DNA of 64,000 nucleotides from Pseudomonas sp. GV071 (GTDB lineage Bacteria; Pseudomonadota; Gammaproteobacteria; Pseudomonadales; Pseudomonadaceae): contig NZ_QAOJ01000010.1 of the NCBI RefSeq assembly GCF_003050835.1, positions 186,001 to 250,000 of the forward strand. Direction: 5' to 3'. The notes beneath the pieces were generated by a model that saw nothing but the letters and a program-made list of their open reading frames with translations, searched no databases and was not told the DNA's origin. Within the stretch, counting starts at the first letter, position 1. The number at the start of each line of letters is the position of its first letter. The translations under genes and the position numbers were made by a program. This document shows positions 61,604 through 64,000 of the stretch, in pieces.

Positions 61604-61644
61604 GGGAATCTCGCAAAGGCGTTTAGATGATTTTTACCGAGACC

Positions 61645-61785
61645 AAATTCGGCTCAATAGCGTCGCGAGCGCAGAGGATGCAAGGCGAAAGGAGGTGAGG
61701 AAGCGGAGTTGACTGTAGTCAATGAGCATTCCGAACCTCCTTTCAACGCAGCAGCATCAAGCGCAGCAGCTATTGAGCTGAATTT
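61645..61785. repeat. Complex palindromic intergenic element, copy B
   Basis: Outer arm AAATTCGGCTCAATAGC (61645-61661) pairs with GCTATTGAGCTGAATTT (61769-61785), one mismatch. The middle arm AAAGGAGGT (61688-61696) pairs with ACCTCCTTT (61735-61743); the centre is TTGACTGTAGTCAA (61709-61722). Spacer words GCAAGGCG, AAGCG, TGAGCATT and CAACGC are shared with copy A at 52344. It fills the space between gcdH and gcdG and ends at the gcdH stop codon. Confidence 0.9.
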
Positions 61786-62966
61786 TAGAAGAACGCTTGG
61801 ATGCCGGTTTGAGCCCGACCCAAGATCAAGGCATGCACATCGTGGGTCCCTTCATAGGTGTTCACCACTTCCAGGTTCACCAGGTGACGGGCCACGCCGA
61901 ACTCGTCGGAGATGCCGTTGCCACCCAGCATGTCGCGGGCCAGGCGGGCGATATCCAGCGCCTTGCCGCAGCTGTTGCGCTTCATGATCGAGGTAATCTC
62001 CACCGCCGCGGTGCCTTCGTCCTTCATCCGGCCCAGGCGCAGACAGCCTTGCAGGGCCATGGTGATTTCGGTCTGCATGTCGGCGAGCTTTTTCTGGATC
62101 AGCTGGTTAGCCGCCAGCGGGCGACCGAACTGCTTGCGGTCCAGGGTGTACTGGCGCGCGGTGTGCCAGCAGAACTCGGCAGCGCCCAGCGCGCCCCAGC
62201 TGATGCCGTAACGTGCGGAGTTCAGGCAGGTGAACGGGCCTTTCAGGCCGCGAACATCAGGGAAGGCGTTTTCTTCCGGGCAGAACACGTTGTCCATCAC
62301 GATCTCGCCGGTGATCGAAGCGCGCAGGCCGACCTTGCCGTGAATCGCCGGGGTGCTCAGACCCTGCCAGCCTTTTTCCAGCACGAAGCCGCGAATCGCG
62401 CCCTCATCGTCCTTGGCCCAGACCACAAATACGTCGGCAATCGGGCTGTTGGTGATCCACATTTTGGCGCCGCTGATGCGGTAGCCGCCGTCGACTTTCT
62501 TGGCGCGGGTGATCATCGAGCCCGGGTCAGAACCGTGGTCCGGTTCGGTCAGGCCGAAGCAGCCGATCCACTCGCCGCTGGCCAGTTTTGGCAGGTATTT
62601 CTGCTTGGTGGCTTCGTTGCCGAATTCGTTGATCGGCACCATCACCAGGGATGACTGCACGCTCATCATCGAACGGTAGCCGGAGTCGACGCGCTCCACT
62701 TCACGGGCGATCAGGCCGTAGCTTACGTAGTTCAGACCGCTGCCGCCGTACTGCTCCGGAATGGTCGCGCCAAGCAGCCCGACGTCGCCCATTTCGCGGA
62801 AGATTTTCGGGTCGGTCTGTTCATGGCGGAAGGCTTCCATCACCCGTGGCGCCAGCTTGTCCTGGGCGAACTGCTGGGCGCTGTCGCGCACCATGCGCTC
62901 TTCTTCGGTCAACTGCTGGTCCAGCATCAGCGGGTCTTCCCAGTTGAAGCGAGCGTTGGAAGCCAT
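61785..62966 (-). CDS. gcdH: Glutaryl-CoA dehydrogenase
   Basis: A 393-residue FAD enzyme converting glutaryl-CoA to crotonyl-CoA and CO2 in lysine and glutarate breakdown. Family features are CFGLTEPDHGSDPGSMITRA, YRISGAKMWITNSPIADVFV and the C-terminal catalytic Glu in TYEGTHDVHALILGRAQTGI. The start at 62966 (MASNARFNWEDPLML) gives family length. Divergent from gcdR, which activates it. Confidence 0.96.
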   Translation of the reverse strand: MASNARFNWEDPLMLDQQLTEEERMVRDSAQQFAQDKLAPRVMEAFRHEQTDPKIFREMGDVGLLGATIPEQYGGSGLNYVSYGLIAREVERVDSGYRSMMSVQSSLVMVPINEFGNEATKQKYLPKLASGEWIGCFGLTEPDHGSDPGSMITRAKKVDGGYRISGAKMWITNSPIADVFVVWAKDDEGAIRGFVLEKGWQGLSTPAIHGKVGLRASITGEIVMDNVFCPEENAFPDVRGLKGPFTCLNSARYGISWGALGAAEFCWHTARQYTLDRKQFGRPLAANQLIQKKLADMQTEITMALQGCLRLGRMKDEGTAAVEITSIMKRNSCGKALDIARLARDMLGGNGISDEFGVARHLVNLEVVNTYEGTHDVHALILGRAQTGIQAFF

Positions 62967-63045
62967 GTGCGAAATCCTCAAGTGATGGGTGCGATCCAGC
63001 CCGTGGCTGGCGATGGGGTTAATCCTAGTCAGCCCTGGGGAAAAG

Positions 63046-63064
63046 GCGCAAACGAGGTTTTCGC
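63046..63064. promoter_or_regulatory. Candidate GcdR operator (imperfect dyad)
   Basis: GCGCAAACGAGGTTTTCGC is an imperfect inverted repeat (GCGCAAAC against GTTTTCGC with one mismatch) in the 185-base gap between gcdH and the divergent gcdR. LysR regulators normally bind such dyads in this position, so it is a reasonable candidate. Confidence 0.4.
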
Positions 63065-63151
63065 ACAGACCTGTGCTAATTTCTCACTTCGAAAGGGCAG
63101 AAAAGCCTAAATAGACCATTTCCGAGTGCAACTAACGCATACGAGTAGCCG

Positions 63152-64000
63152 ATGCGCCGCAAAATCCCCAGTACCGCCGCCTTGGTCGCCTTCGAGGCCG
63201 CCGCCCGCCACCAAAGCTTTACCAAGGCCGCCGAAGAGCTGTCGTTGACCCAGAGTGCCATCTGTCGGCAGATCGCCAGCCTGGAGGAATTTCTCGGCAT
63301 CGCCCTGTTCCGCCGCTCCCGTCGCGGCGTGCAATTGACTGAAGCCGGGCTGAGTTACGGCCGACGGGTAGCGGCGCAACTGGATGCGGTGGAGCGCGAC
63401 ACCCTGTCGGTGATGGGCCAGCACGGCGCCAACAGCCTAGAGCTGGCTATCGTGCCGACCTTCGGCACGCAATGGCTGCTGCCGCGGCTGAAACACTTCC
63501 AGGCTCTGCACCCGGAAGTGACGGTGAACCTCACCAACCGCACCCGCCCGTTTCTGTTTGCCGACACCGAATTCGATGCGGCGGTGTATTTCGGCGACGC
63601 TGTGTGGTCGGGTACCGAAGCGCATTTTCTGATGCCGGAAAACTCCCTGCCGGTGTGCAGCCCGGCACTGTTGCCGGCCAGCGGCGAGCTGGATGCCGAG
63701 CACATCGCCCAGTTGCCGCTGCTGCAACAGACCACCCGCCCCTATGCCTGGCGCCAGTGGTTCGGCTCCCTGGGCATGAGCGTGCCGCGGGACATGACCG
63801 GGCCGCGTTATGAGCTGTTTTCCATGCTCGCCCAGGCGGCGCAGCACGAAATGGGCATCGCCCTGATTCCGCCGTTTCTGATTCAGCGCGAACTGGCCGA
63901 AGGCAGTTTGATAGTGGCCATGCAGCACGCCTGTTTAAGCGACAAGGCCTATCACCTGATGATTCCCGAGCGCAAAACCGAAACCGAGGCGTTGCGGGCG
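63152..64000 (+). CDS. gcdR: LysR-family regulator of glutarate catabolism, partial
   Basis: The first 283 codons of a LysR regulator, cut by the right edge. The helix-turn-helix is ALVAFEAAARHQSFTKAAEE and LSLTQSAICRQIASLEEFLG; the effector domain follows with LELAIVPTFGTQWLLPRLKH. It diverges from gcdH and matches GcdR, the activator of gcdH-gcdG responding to glutarate. The ATG at 63152 follows ACGAGTAG. Confidence 0.9.
   Translation, partial: MRRKIPSTAALVAFEAAARHQSFTKAAEELSLTQSAICRQIASLEEFLGIALFRRSRRGVQLTEAGLSYGRRVAAQLDAVERDTLSVMGQHGANSLELAIVPTFGTQWLLPRLKHFQALHPEVTVNLTNRTRPFLFADTEFDAAVYFGDAVWSGTEAHFLMPENSLPVCSPALLPASGELDAEHIAQLPLLQQTTRPYAWRQWFGSLGMSVPRDMTGPRYELFSMLAQAAQHEMGIALIPPFLIQRELAEGSLIVAMQHACLSDKAYHLMIPERKTETEALRA

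Noticed and set aside
1..64000. CRISPR arrays, tRNA or rRNA genes, integrases, transposases
   Set aside because: No direct-repeat array, cloverleaf or recognisable mobile-element protein was seen; the only recombinase is the housekeeping XerC.

Overview
The window is GC-rich bacterial chromosome from a Pseudomonas, most likely of the fluorescens/putida group. The evidence is gene content and order: algP, algQ, dsbB, hemYXDC, algR, algZ, argH, then cyaA, rnk, cyaY, lptM-lysA-dapF-xerC, sutA, glnK-amtB, ubiK, comM, rep, xpt, and a dad/polyamine block. These match the conserved Pseudomonas backbone known from P. aeruginosa and P. putida. I saw no phage, insertion sequence, CRISPR array, rRNA or tRNA. 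Coding density is high and most genes are recognisable.

Layout. 1-4206: a partial ABC-F ATPase, a TIGR02444 protein, the histone-like AlgP with long Lys-Pro-Ala-Ala repeats, an FKBP isomerase, AlgQ and DsbB. 4374-10433: a leftward block hemYXDC plus the AlgZ/AlgR two-component system. 10694-18409: argH, a glutathione transferase, small unknowns, a periplasmic binding protein, class I adenylate cyclase and a lipase. 18460-20699: rnk, DUF1289, cyaY and an AraC regulator. 20859-25392: a rightward lysine/cell-wall/recombination operon. 25606-30554: sutA, yjbQ, the nitrogen pair glnK-amtB, ubiK, comM. 30714-40181: a SymE-like toxin, a chemoreceptor, a LysR regulator, a MATE pump, a GGDEF-EAL protein, rep and xpt. 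40271-54605: acetyl-CoA hydrolase, cytochrome c5, and D-amino acid/polyamine catabolism (pauR, dadX-ridA-dadA with dadR, a gamma-glutamylputrescine oxidase, a MocR regulator, an MFS transporter, kauB, a cupin). 54753-58840: a siderophore receptor with its FecR anti-sigma and ECF sigma factor. 58964-64000: a glycosyltransferase and the glutarate module gcdG-gcdH-gcdR.

How the parts work together. AlgR, AlgZ, AlgP and AlgQ form the classical alginate/motility regulatory cluster beside heme synthesis. GlnK gates AmtB. DadR controls DadA/DadX for alanine use, with a RidA protein between them to clear imines. PauR, the PuuB-like oxidase and KauB form the gamma-glutamyl polyamine route. The ECF/FecR/TonB trio is a cell-surface signalling system with a Fur-box-like site upstream. 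GcdG and GcdH degrade glutarate under GcdR.

The most interesting non-coding signal is a pair of complex palindromic intergenic elements (52344-52458 and 61645-61785). They share single-stranded blocks, but their three nested arms differ in sequence while staying self-complementary. Several REP-type palindromes, a perfect 23-bp inverted repeat, a hairpin that supplies stop codons to two convergent genes, and an SOS-box-like site before a SymE-like gene are also reported. I did not find a clearly new multi-gene system.
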